Program-made: the position numbers and the translations under genes | Part shown: piece by piece, positions 1 through 5,335 of the stretch | How the letters are laid out: every line of letters starts with the position of its first letter | Position numbering within the stretch: the stretch's first letter is position 1 | Assembly: GCA_003567835.1 (NCBI GenBank) | Contig: PWYO01000087.1 | Span: forward strand, 1-5,446 | Source of the DNA: Actinomycetota bacterium | Lineage (GTDB): Bacteria; Actinomycetota; Humimicrobiia; Humimicrobiales; Humimicrobiaceae | Length of the DNA stretch: 5,446 nucleotides | Direction: 5' to 3' | The notes under the pieces: generated by a model | The model's input: only the letters and a program-made list of their open reading frames with translations | Told to the model about the DNA's origin: nothing | The model's database searches: none

Positions 1-1
1 C

Positions 2-355
2 ATCGCTTTTATATTGGTTGTCTCCCAGCTGGGCCATATGGTCTACGTGCAGAATATACTAGAGCAGGCCAGCAGGGAATCGGCAAGGATTGCAGCCACC
101 ACTGCCGATACCCAAAGAGCAGAAAAGACAGCCCTGCGCATAACCTCCGGCCTAAAACAAGAAGACCTTTCGGTCAATGTGATGCCCCGGGATACCCAAA
201 ACCTGGCCATAGGAGATTTTGTCCAAGTAGAGCTTACCTACCGTTACCGGGGCCTGGCTGCGGTCATTGAGGCCTTGACCCAAAAAGAGATTAGATTGCA
301 ATCTATGAGCATGATGAGGATCGAATGCATAAGCAAAAAGGAAATGTTTCCCTGA
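2..355 (+). CDS. TadE-like pilus assembly protein, C-terminal part
   Basis: The reading frame is open from the left edge, so the N-terminus and true start lie outside the window; 117 residues are visible. It opens with the end of a hydrophobic segment (IAFILVVSQ), then a YVQNILEQASRESAR stretch closely matching the conserved region after the single membrane helix of TadE proteins (typically a YxQNxLxQAAREGAR pattern). The rest is a small soluble domain with alternating beta-like segments (GDFVQVELTYRYRGL) and a final MRIEC, also typical of the family. TadE-like proteins are minor pilin-like or envelope components of the Tad/Flp pilus machinery. The next gene overlaps its 3' end by 31 nt, indicating one operon. 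Family assignment is from motif recognition only. Confidence 0.8.
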   Translation: MAFILVVSQLGHMVYVQNILEQASRESARIAATTADTQRAEKTALRITSGLKQEDLSVNVMPRDTQNLAIGDFVQVELTYRYRGLAAVIEALTQKEIRLQSMSMMRIECISKKEMFP

Positions 356-750
356 CAGTTATGACATCTGCAGTGCTGCTGTTTGTATTCTTTTTTATCC
401 TGTTTGATCTGACCAGGATATTTGTGGCAAGAGAGCAGACCAAAAACGCTTCTGATGCAGCAGTGCTGGCAGCAGCACAGAACCTGATCTACTTTGACCA
501 GGACAAAAGCAGGGCCATTGCCAGAAAGGCGGCAGGTGAGCATGGCTGCAGGCTGGTGTATATAGAGGTTGGATACGATGAGGTTATAGTCTGCGCAGAG
601 ATAGAGCCCGACCTGGCCCTAATAGACCGCTTTTTTCCCCAGGGACTGCGCATACAGTCTGTATCAAGTGCAAAGGTACTCTATCCCTGGGACCACGGCT
701 TTGGCTATTGCAGCTATTATCAATTCGACTATGGGAGGATCGATGGATGA
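325..750 (+). CDS. TadG-like protein with Tad-type N-terminal domain
   Basis: This 141-residue protein starts at an ATG inside the TadE-like gene. A GAGG at 316-319 lies 5 nt upstream, which supports this start. Residues 5-12 (KGNVSLTV) lead into a membrane helix at about 9-29, followed by the conserved DLTRIFVAREQTKNASDAAVLAAA block. That block is the signature of the putative Flp pilus-assembly TadE/G-like N-terminal domain, which normally has a KGx-start, one helix, a D-x-x-R segment, then Q-x-x-ADAAALAAA. The protein is short: many TadG proteins carry a long C-terminal domain, but here only about 90 residues follow. It probably sits in the cytoplasmic membrane with its C-terminus outside. 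A damaged copy of bases 580-668 occurs at 3258-3344. Confidence 0.8.
   Translation: MHKQKGNVSLTVMTSAVLLFVFFFILFDLTRIFVAREQTKNASDAAVLAAAQNLIYFDQDKSRAIARKAAGEHGCRLVYIEVGYDEVIVCAEIEPDLALIDRFFPQGLRIQSVSSAKVLYPWDHGFGYCSYYQFDYGRIDG
580..668 (+). repeat. Parent segment of the diverged tadG duplication
   Basis: This is the intact counterpart, within the TadG-like coding region, of the relic at 3258-3344. Both are in the same orientation, about 2.7 kb apart. The similarity does not visibly extend past base 668, and upstream it fades before about 560. Confidence 0.75.
733..738 (+). promoter_or_regulatory. Ribosome binding site of the SSB-like gene
   Basis: GGGAGG lies 4 nt before ATG 743 and inside the end of the TadG-like gene. 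It selects ATG 743 over the in-frame ATG at 731 and the GTG at 668, which have no comparable site upstream. The preceding gene's start (325) has a very similar context: both read GAGGATCGA next to the ATG. Confidence 0.6.
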
Positions 751-1096
751 GATAAACAATATATTTTTTTTAGGAAACCTTACCAGGGATCCGGAGCTAG
801 GGCAAACCGAGAAGGGGAGCCCTTATGCTGAGATTTCTTTGGCGGTAAACCAATACTACAAAACCAGAGACGGAGAACAGATGCAGGCTGTAGATTATAT
901 ACAATTGACCTGCTTTAATACCCTTGCCCGAAACTGCGCTTCCAGTTTAAGGAAAGGAAGCAGGGTGCTGGTGGCAGGCCATGTAAAATTTAGGCCCAAG
1001 CTAGAAGAGGATAAAAAAGGGCCCAGGATGTTTTTGACCGCTGGCGTAGTGGCAGCCAGTTTGGAGTTTTGTGAGCTGTCCATAGCAGAACACTGA
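743..1096 (+). CDS. ssb: Single-stranded DNA-binding protein, short form without acidic tail
   Basis: The 117-residue product has the OB-fold pattern of bacterial SSB: an N-terminal NNIFFLGNLTRDPEL (usual form NxVxLxGRLTxDPEL), then YAEISLAVNQYYKTRDGE, DYIQLTCFNTLARNCASSLRKGSRVLVAGHV, and a last strand around MFLTAGVVAASLEF. These blocks follow the family order at normal spacing. SSB coats single-stranded DNA during replication and repair. What is odd is that the protein stops right after the OB fold (ending CELSIAEH). It lacks the Gly/Pro-rich linker and the acidic DDxIPF-type tip that main SSBs use to recruit partners. It is therefore probably a secondary paralogue. It overlaps the TadG-like stop by 8 nt, so it is translationally coupled to the pilus genes. 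Confidence 0.85.
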   Translation: MDEINNIFFLGNLTRDPELGQTEKGSPYAEISLAVNQYYKTRDGEQMQAVDYIQLTCFNTLARNCASSLRKGSRVLVAGHVKFRPKLEEDKKGPRMFLTAGVVAASLEFCELSIAEH

Positions 1097-1448
1097 ATGC
1101 TTTTTAGGCTACGCTTTCAATGTTCCGCTGTAGAAAAACAAAGCATACAGCAGTACCTGGGGTCTGACAAATAGGGTAAACCAAACCGCAATTCGGTTAC
1201 CGCTGACTGTAGTGTTGCATATTTTACCAATGATAAGGACCATGTTTTGGATATCAACCTGGACATCGAATTTGCAGATGGCAGAAAAGGGTCTAGAGAT
1301 GGCCCTTAGCTTTGACTGCAGCCAAAAGGCGGCTGGCTGAAAGCCTTTGGGGATTCCACAGCCAGGTTTTGAGGCAGGGAGGCCAATGTCTGGTTTCTAA
1401 AAGTAGCTTATCTTTTCCGAATGAACCTTTGGGCGCTGTGGCAGTCGG
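1097..1448. other. Gene-free stretch with broken coding-like segments
   Basis: I find no intact gene here. Short open runs look coding-like but lie in different frames. In frame with base 1175, a run to the stop at 1307 includes SVAYFTNDKDHVLDINLDIE. Another run from 1297 to the stop at 1480 includes PNEPLGAVAVGWSAQDG. A third piece around 1143-1170 reads AYSSTWGLTN. The frames change at points where the run could be joined by one-base indels, so this may be the 5' part of the decayed gene that follows. No clear terminator follows the SSB-like gene. Confidence 0.4.
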
Positions 1449-1979
1449 GTGGAGTGCACAGGATGGCTGTATTTATCCTTAAGCAGAAAACAGATAAATA
1501 CCTTTGTTGGCAATAATACGGGTTTCGGAAATGACAGGCCCATAGCAACCTTAAAGCTTGTGCTTGAAAACCCCGGGGGCATTATCGCTATGGAGGATGC
1601 AGAAGATGCGGCCAATACCCCGGTCGGGGCAAGGGTTAATGTGTTTTTGACGCCGGGCTGGAATCCGGTTTCATCTGGGGATATTTTATCTTGACCGTAT
1701 CAAAAAACATTTGAGAAAAATAGGGTCATAACAGTCTTTCAGGGAGAAAGAACAACACTTTGGGAGGTATGAGTTTGAAAAGATTAAAACCGGATAAGAG
1801 GTTAAGGTACATATAGAGGAGAGGGTGTCCGATCCTTCAGGTAGGTTACCCCAGGCTCTAAGCTGCTCATATCAAATGATGAAGATCCCCTTACCGACAA
1901 GCCGGTTGAATTTTCAGAGCCCAAAGTTGGTAATGGTGGGAGCCCGGATAATTTCAGCATACTTTCACCCATCTTATGA
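1449..1979 (+). pseudogene. Decayed gene of unknown function upstream of ldh
   Basis: One frame reads TLKLVLENPGGIIAMEDAED and VGARVNVFLTPGWNPVSSGD, then meets TGA at 1692. It continues in the same frame with NRVITVFQGERTTLWE to a second TGA at 1770. A neighbouring frame picks up directly (YEFEKIKTG, stop TAA at 1795, EVKVHIEERVSDPSG). The first frame then resumes with VTPGSKLLISNDEDPLTDKP until TGA 1977. The sequence looks like a beta-rich, possibly secreted protein damaged by stops and shifts; I do not recognise the family. No ribosome binding site supports a start at 1449, and coding-like pieces upstream may belong to the same relic. The 3' end lies just before the ldh ribosome binding site. 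Confidence 0.45.
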
Positions 1980-2014
1980 TTTTGCTACCCTAAGAACATA
2001 CAATGAGATTGACC

Positions 2015-2020
2015 AGGAGG
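2015..2020 (+). promoter_or_regulatory. Ribosome binding site of ldh
   Basis: A full AGGAGG consensus lies 5 nt before ATG 2026. It fixes the ldh start there although the frame stays open 67 codons further upstream to 1825. Confidence 0.85.
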
Positions 2021-2025
2021 GGATT

Positions 2026-2982
2026 ATGTCTGAGCTAAAATCAAAAATTTCTATTATTGGATGCGGCAATGTTGGCATGAGGTATGCCTATGCCCTGATT
2101 ATGAATGGTATGGCCAGGAATCTAGTACTGGTAGATATAGATCAGGAGAGGGTAGAAGGGGAGGTGATGGATCTGGTGCATGCAGCCGCATTTGTGTCTC
2201 CAGTAGATATTTTAGCCGGAGGGTATGAGGATATCGGAGGCTCAGACTTGGTAGTTATAACTGCAGGCAAAGGACAGGCCAAAGGGCAGAGCAGGCTTGA
2301 GCTTACAAAAACCAATGTTAATATATTTAAAAAGATTATACCCCAAATAATGAAATACTCTCCGGATTCCATTATCCTGGTGGTTTCAAACCCGGTGGAC
2401 ATACTTTCCTATGCCGCCTACAAACTTTCCGGGAAACCCTCTAAACAAGTAATTGGTTCAGGTACAACCCTGGATACGGCAAGGTTAAAGTCAGAAATTG
2501 CCAAGCACTGCCAGCTTAATGCTAAGAATATCCATGCCTATATTCTGGGGGAACACGGCGACAGCGAGGTCGCTATATGGAGCAGGGCCATGGTAGGGGG
2601 CATCCTTTTTAAAGATTACTGCCCGGTATGCAAAAGGGCCGAGGAGTGTAATTTTGGCCAGGATCTGAAGTATATATTTAAAAATGTCAGTCATTCTGCT
2701 TATGAGATTATAAAAAGAAAGGGGGAGACTTCCTACGGGATAGGGCTGGCTCTTGCCGATATAACCAGGGCTGTTTTAAATAACCAGAACAGTATCCTGC
2801 CTGTCTCTACTTTGAATCCAAGGTATTTGGGCCTGGAGGATGTTTACTTCAGCCTACCTGCGGTAATAAACGAAACAGGAATAAGAGAAGTGTTAAAGCT
2901 AAAGCTTAGCCCCAGCGAAGAGGAGAGCTTAAAAGAATCCGCCTTAAAATTAAAGGGCATCATCAAGGAGACTGGTCTTTAG
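2026..2982 (+). CDS. ldh: L-lactate dehydrogenase (NAD-dependent)
   Basis: The 318-residue product, normal length for the family, reduces pyruvate to L-lactate with NADH in the cytoplasm, regenerating NAD during fermentation. The Rossmann motif GCGNVG is at 12-17, and Asp37 ends the second strand, as in NAD-specific enzymes. The active-site loop carries Gln84, the position that is Gln in lactate and Arg in malate dehydrogenases, plus Arg90. SNP is at 121-123, Asp150 and Arg153 lie in LDTAR, the catalytic His177 is in GEHGDSE, and Thr235 is in GETSYGIG. All key residues for lactate specificity are present. Odd points: the loop reads GKGQAKGQSR without the usual KPGE, and Cys199, Cys202 and Cys208 form a small cluster. 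The gene stands alone between decayed regions. A weak promoter-like TACAAT lies at 1999-2004, without a good -35. Confidence 0.95.
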   Translation: MSELKSKISIIGCGNVGMRYAYALIMNGMARNLVLVDIDQERVEGEVMDLVHAAAFVSPVDILAGGYEDIGGSDLVVITAGKGQAKGQSRLELTKTNVNIFKKIIPQIMKYSPDSIILVVSNPVDILSYAAYKLSGKPSKQVIGSGTTLDTARLKSEIAKHCQLNAKNIHAYILGEHGDSEVAIWSRAMVGGILFKDYCPVCKRAEECNFGQDLKYIFKNVSHSAYEIIKRKGETSYGIGLALADITRAVLNNQNSILPVSTLNPRYLGLEDVYFSLPAVINETGIREVLKLKLSPSEEESLKESALKLKGIIKETGL

Positions 2983-2992
2983 GGTCTTGGGT

Positions 2993-3289
2993 ATGAAAAA
3001 GGGTCAAAATTTTCTGTCTTTGGACAGTATTGCCCGGCTAAACCCTATCGGCCGGAGGACCAGAACCTGAGGTTTTTTAAATATACTGGACAATCCCCCT
3101 GATACGGCACTCTTTTACCACCTCTGCCTGTCCCACTTCAAGTATGCTTGTATTCTAAGAGACCATTTCAATCATTCGGCACTTCGGCAATTGCTCATGA
3201 AAATGAGACAATTTGTTCAGGAATTTCGTGTAGACATTGGAGGGAAAATCCAAACAGAAGGTCATAGCCTGTGCAGAGATAGAGCCTAA
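2993..3289 (+). pseudogene. Possible broken gene after ldh, unknown function
   Basis: An ATG 10 nt after the ldh stop opens 25 codons (MKKGQNFLSLDSIARLNPIG and onward) to TGA at 3068. The same frame then stays open for 72 further codons to TAA 3287, including NILDNPPDTALFYHLCLSHF and LLMKMRQFVQEFRVDIG. One nonsense change would explain the interruption. The composition looks protein-like, but I recognise no family. No good ribosome binding site precedes the ATG. The 3' end runs out of frame into the relic tadG copy, so this may be a composite of fragments or a chance open frame. Confidence 0.3.
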
Positions 3290-3344
3290 TCTGGTCCTAA
3301 CAGACCGTTTTCCTGCAAGGGCTGCGCATAAAACCTGCATCAAG
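3258..3344 (+). pseudogene. Relic partial copy of the TadG-like gene
   Basis: This stretch aligns with bases 580-668 of the TadG-like gene. Over the first 50 positions (580-629 against 3258-3307) I count 41 identities, and all nine differences are transitions. The remaining part aligns with a net loss of two bases. The copy reads KVIACAEIEPNLVLTDRF where the gene has EVIVCAEIEPDLALIDRF, then the 2-nt deletion shifts the frame and a stop follows at about 3351. No start, membrane segment or Tad block is left, so it cannot be functional. It shows that a second tadG-like gene or a duplication once lay here. Confidence 0.8.
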
Positions 3345-3377
3345 ATGAGATAAAATATTGTGCCATGCGTGCTGCAG

Positions 3378-3409
3378 CTGCACATGCATTATTGTGTATG
3401 CAGTTTTTT
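3378..3409 (+). terminator. Likely Rho-independent terminator
   Basis: CTGCA (3378-3382) can pair with TGCAG (3399-3403). The stem continues inward through CA/TG and two G-U pairs past a two-base bulge, and six T residues follow at 3404-3409. A competing stem using TGCAT/ATGCA just inside also ends at the T run. It would separate the ldh/relic region from the zinc-ribbon transcription unit. Confidence 0.5.
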
Positions 3410-3474
3410 GAAATATAACCGAGAAAAAATAGGTTTTATATCAGGAAAAGGGGTAGGCCTGGAATAAAAAGAGC

Positions 3475-3530
3475 ATTAAATCAAATATATATGTATACAA
3501 TATAATAAATATAAATATATTATAATATTT
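3475..3530. other. Extremely AT-rich tract upstream of a promoter
   Basis: Only 3 of 56 bases are G or C, far below the surrounding genes, and the tract is made of TATA/AAT runs with imperfect inverted symmetry. Its position directly upstream of the 3543-3548 promoter box suits an upstream promoter element or easily melted DNA. Confidence 0.5.
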
Positions 3531-3548
3531 GTTTTTTTGGGGTATAAT
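3520..3548 (+). promoter_or_regulatory. Candidate promoter of the zinc-ribbon gene
   Basis: A perfect -10 box TATAAT lies at 3543-3548, with a weak -35 match TTATAA at 3520-3525 (17 nt spacing, 3 of 6 matches). Transcription would start near 3555, giving a leader of about 40 nt. The AT-rich tract upstream may compensate for the poor -35. Confidence 0.5.
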
Positions 3549-3553
3549 ATAGG

Positions 3554-3574
3554 TAATATTTCTCTCTAATATTA
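3554..3574 (+). promoter_or_regulatory. Inverted repeat at the expected transcription start
   Basis: TAATATT (3554-3560) and AATATTA (3568-3574) are perfect inverted repeats separated by TCTCTCT. They sit at the predicted +1, so this could be an operator or a weak 5' hairpin. All-AT arms in AT-rich DNA make chance occurrence plausible. Confidence 0.3.
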
Positions 3575-3595
3575 TTTGTAAAGAAAGGCAAGGTT

Positions 3596-4087
3596 ATGAA
3601 TGACGTGACACCAAAAAGCTCTGGCCAGATATTCTGTCCAAGCTGTGCCAAACCTGTAAACCAGGAGGCGGTAATCTGTCCAAATTGTGGCGTTCAGCTG
3701 AAAGAATTAAAAGTATCTTCAGGTTCAATGGAATTGCAGTCCTTTGATAAAAACAGTACCGGGGCACATTTTATGGTAAAAACAGATGGCAATACACTCG
3801 CCCAGCATGTCCGTGATTTCCTTAAATCGGAAGGATATGAACTGGAGAATGGGAGCATCCTAAAGGGTGGCTATACCAAGGGTAATCTGGGTAAAAGAGT
3901 GATGCTGGGACCATTGGCTAATCTGTATAAGTTTAATGTGGAAATTACTGAAAAAGACGGTATAGCCAATCTTATTTTTTCAAAGGGAATGTCTGGTTTT
4001 TCAGGGGGACTCATCGGCGTAAGCAAAATGAACAAAGAAACCGAAAGAATGAGAATGAAGCTATATAATACTTTTTCTAAAAAATAG
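3596..4087 (+). CDS. Zinc-ribbon protein of unknown function
   Basis: The 163-residue product begins with a zinc ribbon: Cys14-x2-Cys17 and Cys28-x2-Cys31, in FCPSCAKP and ICPNCGVQL. This is the common N-terminal metal-binding module of small Bacillota proteins. A linker to about residue 52 is followed by a soluble alpha/beta domain of about 110 residues. It contains GNTLAQHVRDFLKSEGYELE, a Gly-rich KGGYTKGNLGKR segment, and SGFSGGLIGVSKMNKETERM near the end. I cannot name this second domain. No signal peptide or clear membrane helix is visible, so it is probably cytoplasmic. GAAAGG at 3583-3588, 7 nt before the ATG, is a moderate ribosome binding site. The gene has its own promoter and sits alone; the lipoprotein gene follows after a 162-nt leader. 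Confidence 0.8.
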   Translation: MNDVTPKSSGQIFCPSCAKPVNQEAVICPNCGVQLKELKVSSGSMELQSFDKNSTGAHFMVKTDGNTLAQHVRDFLKSEGYELENGSILKGGYTKGNLGKRVMLGPLANLYKFNVEITEKDGIANLIFSKGMSGFSGGLIGVSKMNKETERMRMKLYNTFSKK

Positions 4088-4104
4088 TTGAATGCTTTTC
4101 TTTT

Positions 4105-4163
4105 TTGGGCAGGAAGTGTAAACAGTTGGGCGCAGCAAGGCAAAAGGAGGCCTATGAGCCCAA
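4105..4163 (+). promoter_or_regulatory. Possible leader RNA structure with alternative pairing
   Basis: GCCCAA (4158-4163) can pair with either of two copies of TTGGGC (4105-4110 or 4126-4131). Inside this, AGGC (4138-4141) pairs with GCCT (4150-4153), leaving AAAAGGAG in the loop. That loop holds most of a strong ribosome binding site for a 7-codon open frame starting at 4154. Mutually exclusive pairings around a ribosome binding site resemble a translational switch or attenuator, but the stems are short and this is unproven. Confidence 0.3.
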
Positions 4164-4177
4164 GGCAAGGTTTATAA
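4154..4177 (+). CDS. Seven-residue open frame with a strong RBS (possible leader peptide)
   Basis: ATG 4154 follows a near-perfect AAAAGGAGG (4142-4150) at a 3-nt spacing and encodes MSPRQGL before TAA. It lies 72 nt upstream of the lipoprotein start. It could be a leader peptide, the stump of a decayed gene, or chance. No run of a single amino acid codon suggests classical attenuation. Confidence 0.2.
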   Translation: MSPRQGL

Positions 4178-4190
4178 AAATAAGGCACTT

Positions 4191-4222
4191 AAATAAAATA
4201 CTGTTTTATTTGCTTTAGCAAA
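4191..4222 (+). repeat. Two overlapping hairpins before the lipoprotein gene
   Basis: AAATAAAA (4191-4198) and TTTTATTT (4204-4211) form a perfect 8-bp inverted repeat with a TACTG loop. TTTGC (4209-4213) and GCAAA (4218-4222) form a second with a TTTA loop. They share bases 4209-4211, so both cannot be fully paired at once. The first is purely A-T, so its stability is low. Confidence 0.35.
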
Positions 4223-4249
4223 CATATGATTTAAAGGACTTTGGGATTT

Positions 4250-4738
4250 ATGATGAAGCAAAAAATGATCTGTTGCCTGATTGTGGTCCTGTTGGCCAGT
4301 ACAGGGATCCTATGGGGATGTTGTGGCGTTGGAGGCATGTCCGGCAAGTCAGTCGAAGATGAATATATAGAATATAGAATTTATACGTTATTTCCGGAAG
4401 TAACAGAAATTAGTATAGGCAGACAAAATGACAGCAAGGCCTTTTCGGAACAGAGTTTAACGGTTGACCAGTATATTGGAAACGAAACAGAACGTATTGC
4501 CAAACTGGAGGATATTATAAAGACCATGGAAGAAGTGACAGTGCCCCAAGACTATCAAGAATCACATGGATATTTTATACAATCATTGAACTACGAGATA
4601 AAAAGCTGCCAATATCATATAGATTTCCTGGAAACTGGAAACACAGCCAGTGAGGTAAAATCTCATGAATACAGGGATCTTTCTCTAGAGTATACACGCA
4701 GAATGGCAGATGCAACACCACAAGCAGAGGATCAATGA
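4250..4738 (+). CDS. Putative lipoprotein of unknown function
   Basis: The 162-residue product starts with MMKQKMICCLIVVLLASTGI: positive charge, a hydrophobic helix, then a lipobox-like LWGC with Cys24 as the predicted lipidation site. It should be anchored outside the cytoplasmic membrane. The mature part is polar and mostly helical, with an acidic region (SVEDEYIEY), a heptad-like ERIAKLEDIIKTMEEV stretch around 90-105, and a C-terminal helix ending in ATPQAEDQ. I do not recognise the family. Starts at 4250 or 4253 are both possible: AAAGGA at 4233-4238 is 11 nt from the first, and GGGA at 4243-4246 is 6 nt from the second. A TTG at 4241 in the same frame is less likely. The frame stays open 20 codons past the TGA (WIDSRLGYPSIIENHKNNAC), so a slight truncation is possible. 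Confidence 0.75.
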   Translation: MMKQKMICCLIVVLLASTGILWGCCGVGGMSGKSVEDEYIEYRIYTLFPEVTEISIGRQNDSKAFSEQSLTVDQYIGNETERIAKLEDIIKTMEEVTVPQDYQESHGYFIQSLNYEIKSCQYHIDFLETGNTASEVKSHEYRDLSLEYTRRMADATPQAEDQ

Positions 4739-5048
4739 TGGATTGACAGCAGGCTGGGCTATCCATCTATTATTGAAAACCACAAAAATAATGCTTGTTG
4801 AAAATAGGATAATGGGGGGCATGCACTGATGCAGTTTTTACTTTGTGTAATGGGGCTTTGACTCTCAAAATGGTTGAAAGGACCTGCTCAACGATAATGA
4901 TGTCACTGTCCGTCGCCCTTTTTTTTGAGCCAAAGAATTGAAACAATCCAGCTGGTTGAAATTGTATCGCTGTATTTTACATTCTTTTTTTTGCAGTAGT
5001 TATGATGTTTTCACACAAGCATCAGAACCCATTGCCTAAATCATGCTT

Positions 5049-5081
5049 AAAAACCCAAATCCAATACATCTTCGGATTTGG
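5049..5081 (-). terminator. Possible terminator on the minus strand
   Basis: CCAAATCC (5055-5062) and GGATTTGG (5074-5081) form a perfect 8-bp stem with an 11-nt loop. Read on the minus strand, the stem is followed by G and five Ts (5054-5049). No intact minus-strand gene leads into it. Only a short coding-like run ending KSEDVLDLGF stops within the T tract, so it may mark the end of a decayed gene. Confidence 0.3.
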
Positions 5082-5143
5082 TTATGGTTTTAGCAATCTC
5101 CAGTTTGTGACAATTGAAACCCATAAACCATGCAGGACTTGAA

Positions 5144-5236
5144 ATGCGGCTTGTTTTTGAGCAGGATACCTATTATAGGGATGAAGAGGTAAAGTCCAGG
5201 AAAAATAAAATTAGGCATACCATTATATGGGGCTAA
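5144..5236 (+). CDS. Small open frame, unknown (30 codons)
   Basis: AGGA at 5134-5137 lies 6 nt before ATG 5144. The product contains VFEQDTYYRDEEVKSRKNK, a charged, protein-like composition, and ends IIWG. The frame is open from 5111, so a TTG start at 5114 would add 10 residues. It may be a small protein or a fragment of a decayed gene; I recognise no family. Confidence 0.2.
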   Translation: MRLVFEQDTYYRDEEVKSRKNKIRHTIIWG

Positions 5237-5335
5237 ATCCTATTTTTCTCCTATCTTCTGCCATTTTCCAATGTATGTTGTAGTAATTTCCCAATAAAAT
5301 GGGAGGGCAAATAAAATTTTGATAAAAATATTTGA

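Noticed and set aside
668..742. Upstream in-frame starts for the SSB-like gene (GTG 668, ATG 731)
   Set aside because: They lack ribosome binding sites and would add residues not found in SSB proteins; ATG 743 has GGGAGG.
1825..2025. 67-codon in-frame N-terminal extension of lactate dehydrogenase
   Set aside because: A full AGGAGG lies 5 nt before ATG 2026, family members begin right before the first strand with GxGxxG, and the extension shows no family sequence. It overlaps the decayed upstream gene.
3014..3027. CTGTC-TTTG-GACAG hairpin soon after ldh
   Set aside because: Only 5 bp and no T run follows, so it is not a convincing terminator.
1094..4099. TGAATGCTTTT shared after the ssb stop (1094-1104) and the zinc-ribbon stop (4089-4099)
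   Set aside because: An 11-mer of simple composition with no further flanking similarity; chance is sufficient.
3871..4188. Minus-strand open frame with hydrophobic segments opposite the zinc-ribbon gene
   Set aside because: It overlaps a better supported gene and has no family resemblance; the hydrophobicity follows from the complementary codons.
4225..4230. TATGAT as a -10 box for the lipoprotein gene
   Set aside because: Transcription would start at about 4237, inside the candidate ribosome binding site, and no -35 box is recognisable.
4819..4839. GCAT/ATGC hairpin with five Ts after the lipoprotein gene
   Set aside because: A 4-bp stem is too weak for a terminator call.
4937..5120. ATTGAAAC twice (4937-4944, 5113-5120), the 3' end of some CRISPR repeats
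   Set aside because: The flanks do not match each other, spacing is wrong for an array, and there are only two 8-mers.
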